Assembly (NCBI GenBank): GCA_029865125.1 | Contig: JAOUHN010000005.1 | Coordinates: 1-39,060, forward strand | Direction of reading: 5' to 3' | Source: Candidatus Moraniibacteriota bacterium | Lineage (GTDB): Bacteria > Patescibacteriota > Minisyncoccia > Moranbacterales > UBA9337 | Length of the DNA: 39,060 nt | Part shown: positions 15,083 to 22,684 of the stretch, piece by piece | How the letters are laid out: each line of letters starts with the position of its first letter | Numbering within the stretch: position 1 is the first letter of the stretch | Notes under the pieces: model-generated | Seen by the model: only the letters and a program-made list of their open reading frames with translations | Databases searched by the model: none | Told to the model about the DNA's origin: nothing | Translations under genes and position numbers: made by a program

Positions 15083-15112
15083 ATGATAGCGCGGAATAAA
15101 TGTATTTGTCAA
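15083..15112 (-). promoter_or_regulatory. Promoter of the CxxCH protein gene
   Basis: On the minus strand a perfect TTGACA (15107-15112), an 18-base spacer and TATCAT (15083-15088). This is about 65 bases before the GTG start, with AAAGGAGGT at about 15024-15032. Confidence 0.75.
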
Positions 15113-15119
15113 ACGGGAA

Positions 15120-15214
15120 TCATGAAGCACACAACATAAAACACATAACAAAAGGCAAGGCCTTTGCCTTGCACTATGCACTCATGTTATATGTTGCGTG
15201 TTATATGTTATGTG
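15120..15214. repeat. ACATAA-type repeat patch with a hairpin
   Basis: The left part (CACACAACATAAAACACATAAC) and the right part (TGTTATATGTTGCGTGTTAT) are imperfect inverted copies around the hairpin AAGGCAA/TTGCCTT (5-base loop). The repeat type is the same as at 14168-14325 on the other side of the CxxCH gene. On the minus strand the hairpin lies past the 15772 gene's stop and might act as its terminator, though no U-tract follows. Confidence 0.55.
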
Positions 15215-15772
15215 TTACATACTTTTGAGTTCCCTCGAAACCTTCTTGCAATCAGGAACAGCCAGTGAAACCAATTTCCAAAAACGCCTGCTGTGATTCA
15301 TTTCTTTCAAATGACAAAGTTCATGCACAATCAAATAATTCACCATGTGTTCTGGCAAAAAGACGATTCTGAAATTGAAATTCAAATTCTTTTTTGAAGA
15401 GCAACTCCCCCACCTAGTTTGCTGATTGCGAATGCAAATCTTATTATATTCAAAATGATACACCTCATTTAACTCTTTCAATTTAGACTCGACCAATTTC
15501 CTCGCATCCTCTTTGTGCTCAACATAGTCCTTTTCTGTTTTTTGAAAAAACAAACTCTCTTTTCGCATATTCTCCATCTCTCTTTTTTTTCTCAAAATCC
15601 AAGCCGCTTTCTTGAAGATGAAATTTTCAATATTCCCAATTCCCAGCCACCTCGGAGCCACCACCGTCAAAGCACCTTCACAGCAAACCATCAGACGCAT
15701 GTTTTTTGCTCTTGCATTCTCTCTTAGAGTGTATTCGATTTTATTCCCTTCTAGCATAATTTCTCTTTTCAT
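15215..15772 (-). CDS. YgjP-like zinc metallopeptidase (DUF45/M48 type)
   Basis: A 185-residue protein with the family core RWGSCSSKKNLNFNFRIVFLP followed by the zinc-binding helix LIVHELCHLKEMNHSRRFW (HELCH plus the downstream H). The N-terminal half has REIMLEGNKIEYTLRENARAKNMRL, usual for the YgjP family. It is cytoplasmic, with no signal peptide. Substrates are unknown. The start MKREIM is preceded by a long A-rich leader, with no Shine-Dalgarno. It lies 61 bases downstream of the MFS gene and is probably co-transcribed with it. Confidence 0.92.
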   Translation of the reverse strand: MKREIMLEGNKIEYTLRENARAKNMRLMVCCEGALTVVAPRWLGIGNIENFIFKKAAWILRKKREMENMRKESLFFQKTEKDYVEHKEDARKLVESKLKELNEVYHFEYNKICIRNQQTRWGSCSSKKNLNFNFRIVFLPEHMVNYLIVHELCHLKEMNHSRRFWKLVSLAVPDCKKVSRELKSM

Positions 15773-15833
15773 TTTGTTTTTTGTTTTATTTTTTTTGTTT
15801 TTTTCTCAACTCTCCCTTCTCAAATCTCTATTC

Positions 15834-17036
15834 TCACGACATAATTTCCGCCTTACTTTTGTTGTCCACCAGCATGAAAGCTGGATATAGTGCAGAAAAT
15901 GCAATTATGGCCACCAAAAGAAATACTGCTTTTATTGAAAAGAAGTATATCACCACAGTAGCCAAAAACATTGTCACAATATACGCCACTGGCTTTGATG
16001 TTTTGAAAAAATTAATCACATCAACGTCACTAGCGTCAATTCTCTTGTAGAAATATGATTCTCGCAAAACCTCAATGAGAGCCGCTCCAACTCTAGTAGC
16101 AAAAAGAATTATCGTCCACGTCATGATCTCGTACGAATCAAGTAAGAAAAAAGCTAACGAAGAAACACCCATAATCGCAATGGCTAAAATCAAAAACTCT
16201 TTCTCCCCTGTTCTTCTGTCAGCCAAAATACCCATGGGATACTGCACAACAATAAATGGAATTAACATAATCGTAAAAGCGATACCTAGTTGCTCCCAAC
16301 TAAAACCTTTTCCCAGAAGATAAATTGGAACATATGCAACCATAAGAGCATAGAAAGCTTCAAGAACAAATGAAATGTAATATATTCTTATCACATTCTT
16401 TCTTCTCACCACGTCCTTTATGAGATTTTTTACTGAAATACTTTTTTTAAATTTATAACCTGTTCCACGAAGACCGAAAAGTGCCGTAGAAAAAATAAGC
16501 GCATGAATAACCAGCACCACCACAAATATACCCGCAAAGTCATATCTTTCTAGTATTTGAGAAGAAAGAAGTGGTCCCACAATGAATCCTGTGTTCATAA
16601 TTGCAAGATGAGAACCTCTAATTCTTCCAGATTCACTATCTTTTGAAAAAGCCTCCAAAATGACATCTAACGCCACCCATGAAACGGCTTCCGCAATGAT
16701 ATACGCGACCAATAAAATTGCGCTAGCCATCGAAATAGGCATCATAATCAAAAAAACAATTGCTATTATTTTTATGATAAACGCCAAATGAAACACAAAC
16801 GATTTTCCTGAAATATTAACCAGCTTATGCAGATTCAAAAGAATAGCCAAAATAATCGCATATGCAATCAAATAAAATATACCAATATTGTCACTCCCTA
16901 TAGCTCGAGAAAAATATGTTGACACAACATAAGCAAGCATTGCACTTGCAAAACCCATGAAAAATGATAATACATCAATGAACCTAATTTTCTTTTCATC
17001 AAGTCTTTCTGTGTGATTAAAATCGTTTATCTGCAT
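15834..17036 (-). CDS. Major facilitator superfamily transporter
   Basis: A 400-residue membrane protein with about 12 hydrophobic segments in two halves joined by a basic loop (KFKKSISVKNLIKDVVRRKN). The first half has DSESGRIRGSHLAIMNTGFIVGPLLSSQI and the second half PMGILADRRTGEKEF, which is the MFS loop 8-9 pattern (G-x-L-A-D-R). Substrate cannot be read from sequence; drug or sugar export and import are both possible. The leader is A-rich. It lies between the response regulator (40 bases upstream) and the YgjP-like gene. Confidence 0.88.
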   Translation of the reverse strand: MQINDFNHTERLDEKKIRFIDVLSFFMGFASAMLAYVVSTYFSRAIGSDNIGIFYLIAYAIILAILLNLHKLVNISGKSFVFHLAFIIKIIAIVFLIMMPISMASAILLVAYIIAEAVSWVALDVILEAFSKDSESGRIRGSHLAIMNTGFIVGPLLSSQILERYDFAGIFVVVLVIHALIFSTALFGLRGTGYKFKKSISVKNLIKDVVRRKNVIRIYYISFVLEAFYALMVAYVPIYLLGKGFSWEQLGIAFTIMLIPFIVVQYPMGILADRRTGEKEFLILAIAIMGVSSLAFFLLDSYEIMTWTIILFATRVGAALIEVLRESYFYKRIDASDVDVINFFKTSKPVAYIVTMFLATVVIYFFSIKAVFLLVAIIAFSALYPAFMLVDNKSKAEIMS

Positions 17037-17076
17037 CTTTTATTTTTTTTGTTTAATTTTTTATTTTTTTTTATAA

Positions 17077-17460
17077 CTATTTTTCACTTTCAAGTATTCC
17101 TATTAATTTTTTGATTTCTTCCACTGCCTCCGAAGGTGTATAGGCTGACTTTGTAATATATGCTATGGCACCAAGTTTGCTTGCTTCATCAAAATGCTCC
17201 TCTTCTCCAAGATTACTGAAAATTGCCACATTAGTATCCGCAATATTATGATCTGCTCTGATTTTTCTCAAAACATCCATCCCTGTCATTTCAGGCAAAA
17301 CCAAATCAAGTAACACTAAATCAAATTTTTGTTTTTTCAAGTGCGCCAAAACTTCTCCTCCAGTGCGCGCACTAATCACATCAAAACCTGCTGACTCAAA
17401 TTTTTTGTTATAAATGTCTGAAATCATTGGATCATCCTCCACAAAAAGAATTTTTGTCAT
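17077..17460 (-). CDS. Single-domain response regulator (CheY-like)
   Basis: A receiver domain with no output domain, 127 residues. The acidic pocket is EDD (residues 8-10), the phospho-acceptor Asp lies in LVLLDLVLPEMTG (about residue 52), the conserved Thr/Ser position is IFSNLG and the conserved Lys is in YITKSAYTP. No histidine kinase gene is in the window, so its partner is unknown. Such orphan receivers often act in motility or pilus control; given the pilus operon in this window that is possible but not shown. Confidence 0.93.
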   Translation of the reverse strand: MTKILFVEDDPMISDIYNKKFESAGFDVISARTGGEVLAHLKKQKFDLVLLDLVLPEMTGMDVLRKIRADHNIADTNVAIFSNLGEEEHFDEASKLGAIAYITKSAYTPSEAVEEIKKLIGILESEK

Positions 17461-17485
17461 ATTTTTTTATTTAATCTTAGAAAAT

Positions 17486-17518
17486 AAGCTTATGTAAATA
17501 ATATCATAAATTAAGCTT
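17486..17518 (-). terminator. Weak hairpin between ispH and the response regulator
   Basis: A 7-bp inverted repeat AAGCTTA/TAAGCTT with a 19-base loop is flanked by T-rich sequence on both sides. Possibly a weak terminator after ispH. Confidence 0.3.
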
Positions 17519-17530
17519 TTTTTCATTTTT

Positions 17531-18403
17531 TTAATATTTTTTTAAATATTCAACAATTTCATTAATCACCCAATTAGGCGAGGATGCTCCTGCTGTCACT
17601 CCAGCACTATTTTTTCCTTCAATCCAACTCTCATTAATATCATTAATTCTTTCCACAAAATGCGTATTTGGATTTTCAGCCTTAGCAATTTCATATAATC
17701 GATTTGAATTTGAACTTTCAGGAGATCCGATCACAAAAACAACATCATTGTTTCTCGCAATATCAACTACCTCACTCTGACGATTTTTTGTTGTGTCACA
17801 AACAGTGTTATACATTTTCGCTTTTGGGTATTTCTTGCAAATAGCTGCAGCAATTTCATCAACCCAATCCTTGTTTTGAGTTGTCTGAGAAATAACAACA
17901 ATTTTCTCATTCTCATCTAATTTCAATTCATCAACCTCGTCCTTACCTTCAACAATGAAAGCCTTTTTGTTTGACCAACCATGAATCCCTTGAACTTCTT
18001 TGTGTTTTTTTTCTCCAATAATCACGATTTGATATCCCCTCTTTAAAAAAACCTGCGCCAATCGCTGAACTTTGATCACCTTTGGACAAGTTGTGTCCAC
18101 CACATCAATCCCTTTTTCTTTGGCAATATCAAAAATTTCCGGACCGATTCCATGCGCAGTGACAACCAATGTTCCAATGTTATCATCAATTTCCTTTTTA
18201 ATTTTTTCGATATCGCCATCAAAATCAATCTTTCCTATTCCTATTTTTTTTATCCTATTAACAACATCCGTGTTGTGAACCAATGAGCCCAAAACAACTA
18301 CAGGCTTTTTCACATCAGAATCTTTTGAAATTTTTTCAACAATGTCATACGCTCTTTTCACACCGTCGCAAAAACCCGCATATTCACTAAGAGTTACTTT
18401 CAT
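17531..18403 (-). CDS. ispH: 4-hydroxy-3-methylbut-2-enyl diphosphate reductase
   Basis: An iron-sulfur enzyme that makes IPP and DMAPP from HMBPP, the last step of the MEP isoprenoid pathway. The three cluster cysteines are in GFCDGVKRA, VDTTCPKV and NTVCDTTKNRQ. Substrate-binding histidines lie in GSLVHN and VTAHG, the catalytic Glu region is GEKKHKEVQG, and SQTTQN and GSPESSNSNRL are present. The track start is a TTG; the ATG at 18403 (MKVTLSEYAGFC) fits the family and gives 290 residues. A promoter lies just upstream. No other MEP gene is in the window. Confidence 0.97.
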   Translation of the reverse strand: MKVTLSEYAGFCDGVKRAYDIVEKISKDSDVKKPVVVLGSLVHNTDVVNRIKKIGIGKIDFDGDIEKIKKEIDDNIGTLVVTAHGIGPEIFDIAKEKGIDVVDTTCPKVIKVQRLAQVFLKRGYQIVIIGEKKHKEVQGIHGWSNKKAFIVEGKDEVDELKLDENEKIVVISQTTQNKDWVDEIAAAICKKYPKAKMYNTVCDTTKNRQSEVVDIARNNDVVFVIGSPESSNSNRLYEIAKAENPNTHFVERINDINESWIEGKNSAGVTAGASSPNWVINEIVEYLKKY

Positions 18404-18433
18404 ATTTTTCAAACTTACCAATTTATTAATTTA

Positions 18434-18463
18434 ATTATAACCTATGTAACGTTTTTTATCCAA
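18434..18463 (-). promoter_or_regulatory. Probable ispH promoter
   Basis: On the minus strand TTGGAT (18458-18463), an 18-base spacer and a perfect TATAAT (18434-18439), about 30 bases before the ispH ATG. The 18404-18523 gap is divergent and must also hold the promoter of the plus-strand gene, for which only TATTAT/TATATT-like boxes near 18490 are visible. Confidence 0.5.
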
Positions 18464-18523
18464 ACAGTTTAAATAAACTCAGAAATGTATTATTATATAT
18501 TCATAAAGATAAAAAACAAATAA

Positions 18524-20119
18524 ATGATTTTTGATCCCAATAAAATTAGTCCTCGAATCGAATCACCAGAAAAGGAAGTATCTCCAGAAAAACTAACAAC
18601 ACCTATTCGCAAGGAGATAAAAATTACTGACATGGGAAAGCAAATCAAAGCAGAGACAGAAAAACTTTCTATTTCCAAAAATAAAGATATTGCAAAAGAG
18701 GTTATTGATGACAGAAGAAGGGATTTTTTAAGATTATCCGGGGCAACACTCCTGACACTTGGGGCTCTAGAAGCTCACACAAAAAGAAAAACTATTATTG
18801 ATTTTCTCAAAAAATTATACTCAACGGAAACAGAATCTACGAAAGACACTTTTCAGACCCCACAAGAAGAAGAAATGGGAGCGGAACTTGAAGCAGAAGA
18901 AATGACATCAGAAAACGAAAAAAAGGAAGTGGATCACAACCCACAAGAGGAAGGAGTCCTAAACCCACAAACTCCTTGCGAATTCAACTCCGTTTTAACA
19001 GAGAAATATAACAAGTGTGAAGCCGAATATTTCATTCAGCAAGCAACACTAGAAAAAGAAATAGGCACAGAGCCTATCAATGAAGAATTACTTGAAATTT
19101 TTGATTTTGACAATGAAAACAAAATTGAAATCAATGATGAAATAAAAAACAAAATCTTCAAAAGATATTTTAATCTTTTTCGACCAACTCAAGGCTCAAA
19201 ACATGGAAAATATCATGAAAGTGTTCGAGGTGGTCTTGAGAGGATGAACCCCTGGATGGATAACATCAAAGAAATTTTCAAACAACATGAAATTCCAGAA
19301 AAATATCTTTATCTTCCAATTGCAGAAACATTTTTCAGAACAAGTCAAAAATCTAGCGCTGGAGCAGGTGGACCATTTCAGTTTCTGAGAGTCACAGGAG
19401 AAGAATACGGACTAAAAATTGAAAAAAATATTGACGAAAGAGAGGATCCTCTTCTAAGTGCTGAGGCTACTGCAAGAAAACTGAAATCGCTCTACACCAC
19501 CCTTGGAGACTGGGATTTGGCTGTGCGTGGATATAATGGTGGTTTTGTGTATCGATACAGATCTACAAGAAATGAAAAAAACATAACCGATTTAAGTGAT
19601 GATGATTTCTTGAAATATCTCTCTGAAAATCTAAACACAAAAAAAGAAATAGCAAAAAATCCTAAAAATTCTTCTTTTGTATACAAAGTTCTCAATAAAG
19701 GAGCAACTCTCGATGCTGTTGCGAAAAAATTCAACATACCCGAAAGAGAGATTAAAAAAATTGGAGAAGGAAAATTCAAGATACCCCTGAAAAATACAAG
19801 TCAAAGAAAGAAAGTATACACAGCTTGGGCAAACGCAAAAGGAGTGATCCAAAATTTGAGTTATCCTGAAAAAATAAACGCGATTCGAAGTGTAATTGAA
19901 AAATATAAGCTCGATCAAAAAACTTCACAGCCTCTGGAATTCACAGAATACATGCCAGAAAAAGAATTTACCCTTCAAGAAATTGCAGCTAGTCATAAAG
20001 TTAACTTGAAAAATCTTGAAAACATCAATCCGGCAATTCTAGATTCAAACAAAAAATTACCAAAAGGATACTCAATTAGGATCCCTGCGAAAGATCAGTT
20101 TATCGCTTCATTGAAATAG
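18524..20119 (+). CDS. MltD-like lytic transglycosylase with LysM domains
   Basis: The only protein gene on the plus strand. Residues 1-63 are charged. RRRDFLRLSG (64-73) followed by ATLLTLGALEA looks like a twin-arginine signal or a signal anchor. An acidic low-complexity linker follows (about 105-150). The SLT domain starts near residue 230: EKYLYLPIAETFFRTSQKSS carries the catalytic Glu, then AGAGGPFQFLRVTGEEYGL, DPLLSAEATARKLKSLY and GDWDLAVRGYNGG, which match MltD motifs. Two C-terminal LysM-like segments follow (SSFVYKVLNKGATLDAVAKKFNI and EKEFTLQEIAASHKVNLKNLENIN). It probably cleaves peptidoglycan outside the membrane, for cell division, wall remodelling or pilus passage. The stop lies 6 bases from the convergent rmuC stop. 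Confidence 0.88.
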   Translation: MIFDPNKISPRIESPEKEVSPEKLTTPIRKEIKITDMGKQIKAETEKLSISKNKDIAKEVIDDRRRDFLRLSGATLLTLGALEAHTKRKTIIDFLKKLYSTETESTKDTFQTPQEEEMGAELEAEEMTSENEKKEVDHNPQEEGVLNPQTPCEFNSVLTEKYNKCEAEYFIQQATLEKEIGTEPINEELLEIFDFDNENKIEINDEIKNKIFKRYFNLFRPTQGSKHGKYHESVRGGLERMNPWMDNIKEIFKQHEIPEKYLYLPIAETFFRTSQKSSAGAGGPFQFLRVTGEEYGLKIEKNIDEREDPLLSAEATARKLKSLYTTLGDWDLAVRGYNGGFVYRYRSTRNEKNITDLSDDDFLKYLSENLNTKKEIAKNPKNSSFVYKVLNKGATLDAVAKKFNIPEREIKKIGEGKFKIPLKNTSQRKKVYTAWANAKGVIQNLSYPEKINAIRSVIEKYKLDQKTSQPLEFTEYMPEKEFTLQEIAASHKVNLKNLENINPAILDSNKKLPKGYSIRIPAKDQFIASLK

Positions 20120-20125
20120 AGAAAT

Positions 20126-21229
20126 TTATTCTTCCAGTCTTGGCTTGTCAATTGATTCCGCTTCGATTTCTCTCTCACCTCCCGTAATTTTGACTACATC
20201 TTTGTCGATTTTGTTTAATTCTTTGTAGCCCGTGTTATAGTGACTTACTGTGGTTGCCATGCTATTTCCAAGTTTTTTGTAATATAAATCAAATGCCACA
20301 ATATGCTTTTGAAGTCTTTCCACATTAGAACGAATTTCTTTGGCACTTTCTTCAATTTGCATAGAGCGAAGACCCTGAAGAACCGTTTGAAGATATGCAA
20401 GAAAAGATGTTGGTGAGACAATAATCACATGCTTGTCTCTGAAAGCATATTCAATCATACTTCTTGTGTCCACTTTGACTGCTCCAACTTTATTGATTAG
20501 CAAGTCATAATAAATCGCCTCTGATGGAATAAACATGAAAGCAAACTCCATTGTTCCTTTCTCTGGCTTAATATATTTTGATGTTTCATCAATTCTGTTT
20601 TTCAAATCTTGCTTGAAAGATTTTTCGAGTTGTGCTTTTTCCTTGTCATCATTTGAATTTAAAATTCTCTCATAATTCTCAAGAGAAAATTTAGAATCAA
20701 TTGGAACAATTTTATCCTTCACAAAAACAACCGCATCCACAATGTGTCCATCTTCAAAATCATATTGCATTTGATATGACCCCGGTGGCAAAACATTTTT
20801 CAAAGTATCCTCTAAAAAATATTCACCCAAAACTCCTCTTTGTTTTGGATTTTTCAAAATGTCTTGAAGATTTTTGAGTTGCTCTGAAAATCCAACCACT
20901 TGCTTGTTAGTTTCTTCAAGTTTAGAAAGTTTTTCTGTAATTCTTGTAATTTGATTCACTGATTGACGATGCATTTCATTCATGCTTTGTGCACTATTGG
21001 AAATATTTCTTTGCGTAGATTGATGCGCCTCAGAAAGCTTCAAATCAACTGATTTTCTAAGCTCATCATTTTGTCGCATTAAGCTCAAGTTTTGCTCCGC
21101 CAAAACAGACAATCTCTCCATCATTTTTGAAATTTTTTCATCTCCACTTCTATCTCCTTTCTTATTTATGAGCAAAAGAATGACAGCGGCAACTGCTACG
21201 GTTAGTATTATAAGTAAAATAATTTCCAT
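20126..21229 (-). CDS. rmuC: DNA recombination protein RmuC
   Basis: A membrane-anchored RmuC with an N-terminal membrane segment (IILLIILTVAVAAVILLLI) and a long coiled coil (about residues 35-125). The RmuC nuclease-like domain has QRGVLGEYFLEDTLKNVLPP, HIVDAVVFVKDKIVPIDSKFSLENYE and FMFIPSEAIYYDLL. In E. coli RmuC limits inversions at short inverted repeats; this genome has many such repeats. 367 residues, full length. Its promoter overlaps a perfect palindrome (21261-21275). Confidence 0.95.
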   Translation of the reverse strand: MEIILLIILTVAVAAVILLLINKKGDRSGDEKISKMMERLSVLAEQNLSLMRQNDELRKSVDLKLSEAHQSTQRNISNSAQSMNEMHRQSVNQITRITEKLSKLEETNKQVVGFSEQLKNLQDILKNPKQRGVLGEYFLEDTLKNVLPPGSYQMQYDFEDGHIVDAVVFVKDKIVPIDSKFSLENYERILNSNDDKEKAQLEKSFKQDLKNRIDETSKYIKPEKGTMEFAFMFIPSEAIYYDLLINKVGAVKVDTRSMIEYAFRDKHVIIVSPTSFLAYLQTVLQGLRSMQIEESAKEIRSNVERLQKHIVAFDLYYKKLGNSMATTVSHYNTGYKELNKIDKDVVKITGGEREIEAESIDKPRLEE

Positions 21230-21260
21230 ATTTTTTATTTCTTTTTAGTTTTTTATACTG

Positions 21261-21309
21261 GTGATATTATATCACTAAAAATGAGTTTTTTCAAACACAC
21301 TTATCCACA
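21261..21309 (-). promoter_or_regulatory. rmuC promoter overlapping a perfect palindrome, with a DnaA-box sequence
   Basis: On the minus strand TTGAAA (21289-21294), a 17-base spacer and TATAAT (21266-21271). The -10 lies inside the perfect inverted repeat GTGATAT-T-ATATCAC (21261-21275), which is operator-like. TTATCCACA, the DnaA-box consensus, lies just upstream at 21301-21309. Confidence 0.6.
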
Positions 21310-21331
21310 AATTCTCATTCAGCAATTACTG

Positions 21332-21817
21332 TTATTTTCCGACATCACCTATTTGATTATCATATGCATTCTTTGCTAGCAATAGAAAATTAAAATCTCT
21401 ATTGTTAATTTCTCTTGAAAAATTATTTTTTGGATTTGCATTTTCAAATAATTTAACAGCTTCATCAAATGAAACCCATTGCAAACAAAAATCATTTTCT
21501 TTTTCCCATTTATCAAAATTAACCTTTCCTTTTTCTCCAATAGTGATCCCCATATAACAAGTAGAATAATGTCGGATACCTTCTTTGAAATCAAAAAATT
21601 CATGATTACCCAAAAAATTCAAAATCTTAACATCACAACCACACTCTTCAAGAGCCTCTCTTCTAGCTGCATTCTCCAAACTCTCATTTTCTTCAATAGC
21701 TCCTCCTGGAATCTTAAAAAACTCTCCGCCTCTAACGCTCAAAAGGGCTATTCTCTCGTTATTATCAAACACCACAACTCTTGCAGCCTCTTTGGTTTTT
21801 GTAATTTCTTTTACCAT
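21332..21817 (-). CDS. Nudix hydrolase
   Basis: Hydrolyses nucleoside diphosphates linked to another group; the exact substrate is unknown. The Nudix box is complete: GGAIEENESLENAARREALEECGC. Family strands before it (RVVVFDNNERIALLSVRGGEFFKIPG) are typical of MutT-like enzymes. 161 residues, no signal peptide. It is followed by rmuC, whose own promoter lies between them. The leader shows no Shine-Dalgarno. Confidence 0.93.
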   Translation of the reverse strand: MVKEITKTKEAARVVVFDNNERIALLSVRGGEFFKIPGGAIEENESLENAARREALEECGCDVKILNFLGNHEFFDFKEGIRHYSTCYMGITIGEKGKVNFDKWEKENDFCLQWVSFDEAVKLFENANPKNNFSREINNRDFNFLLLAKNAYDNQIGDVGK

Positions 21818-21923
21818 TTAGTTATTTTGGAATTAACACAATTCATTATTTATGCTAAATAATCACACATTAATTAAATTCTAGGTTATTTCACATATTT
21901 AATCAAACATCGAAAAACAACTC

Positions 21924-21952
21924 TTGCTTTTCTTCTAAATTTATGCTAAATT
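21924..21952 (+). promoter_or_regulatory. Promoter of the tRNA-His/tRNA-Arg unit
   Basis: TTGCTT (21924-21929), a 17-base spacer and TAAATT (21947-21952), about 50 bases upstream of tRNA-His. A perfect 8-bp hairpin ATATTTTC/GAAAATAT (21981-21998) lies in the leader just before the tRNA. Confidence 0.5.
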
Positions 21953-22003
21953 GTCTTGTGTGGGTTGACCGCATTTTTTAATATTTTCTTGAAAATATAG
22001 CAT

Positions 22004-22075
22004 GGCGACTATAGTTCAATGGTAGAACACTGGTTTGTGGTACCAGGTACGAGGGTCCGATTCCCTCTAGTCGCC
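22004..22075 (+). tRNA. tRNA-His (anticodon GTG) with C at position 55
   Basis: G-1 is encoded and faces C73, the identity mark of tRNA-His. The acceptor pairs GCGACTA/TAGTCGC, the anticodon loop is TTGTGGT and the D arm is normal. The T loop reads TCCGATT, so position 55 is C in place of the near-universal T (pseudouridine). CCA is not fully encoded. About 80 bases separate it from tRNA-Arg, and both are probably on one transcript. Confidence 0.93.
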
Positions 22076-22154
22076 CAAAAACCACCCTTGTGGTGAAGCT
22101 GGATGTTGCATTAAGAAAACCGCGAAGCACAGTGAAGCTCATCCTGCGCAGAGT

Positions 22155-22227
22155 GCGCTTGTAGCTCAATGGATAGAGCACTTGACTTCGGATCAAGGGG
22201 TTGCAGGTTCGAGTCCTGCCAAGCGCA
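22155..22227 (+). tRNA. tRNA-Arg (anticodon TCG)
   Basis: The acceptor GCGCTTG pairs with CAAGCGC, discriminator A73. Anticodon loop CTTCGGA (TCG), T loop TTCGAGT. CCA is not encoded. A terminator follows at 22295. The minus-strand ORF over this region (21978-22235) is a tRNA shadow. Confidence 0.95.
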
Positions 22228-22294
22228 CTTTGCACAGGAAGACAAAGCTTTTCAATTCAACTTTCATCTCAATAAGAACATGGAAATTCAAAAA

Positions 22295-22324
22295 AACATC
22301 TCAACAGAATTGAGATGTTTTTTT
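22295..22324 (+). terminator. Bidirectional terminator between tRNA-Arg and the pilus operon
   Basis: A perfect 10-bp stem AACATCTCAA/TTGAGATGTT with a 5-base loop is followed by TTTTT on the plus strand and preceded by A6, so it serves the tRNA unit and the end of the minus-strand pilus operon. Confidence 0.88.
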
Positions 22325-22333
22325 GTTTTAATC

Positions 22334-22654
22334 TTATTGTTGTGGTAATTCGAAAATATTATTTATTGGCTCAAATCTTCTTTCAGAAAAACCATGCCTC
22401 CTGTTAATGCTTTGAATAACTTGATCAAATTGATCTTTTTTTAATGTTGTCACACTTTGTTTTGAACTTATATATTCTTGCTTTTTCTCATCACTCCAAT
22501 CAGACAGATATATATTTTTATACAAAAGATACGCCCCGAATAAACTCACTGAAATAAAAATTAATAAGAAAAATAATCCATAATGATCAAACCAAAAACG
22601 ATTTATCTTATTTAATATTTTTTTAATTTTTTTGACTATTGTTCCAATTTGCAT
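22334..22654 (-). CDS. Small single-pass membrane protein, last gene of the pilus operon
   Basis: I do not recognise the family. This 106-residue protein has a basic N-terminus (VKKIKKILNKINRF), one membrane segment (YGLFFLLIFISVSLFGAYLLY) and an outer part of about 55 charged residues ending NNIFELPQQ. It lies 30 bases after pilO and before the operon terminator. Its position and topology would fit a PilP-like partner of PilN/PilO, but it has no PilP sequence features. Confidence 0.65.
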   Translation of the reverse strand: MQIGTIVKKIKKILNKINRFWFDHYGLFFLLIFISVSLFGAYLLYKNIYLSDWSDEKKQEYISSKQSVTTLKKDQFDQVIQSINRRHGFSERRFEPINNIFELPQQ

Positions 22655-22684
22655 TTTATTTTTTTTGAAACTCTAATTATTCTT

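Noticed and set aside
21978-22235. 85-residue minus-strand ORF
   Set aside because: Lies antisense over tRNA-His and tRNA-Arg.
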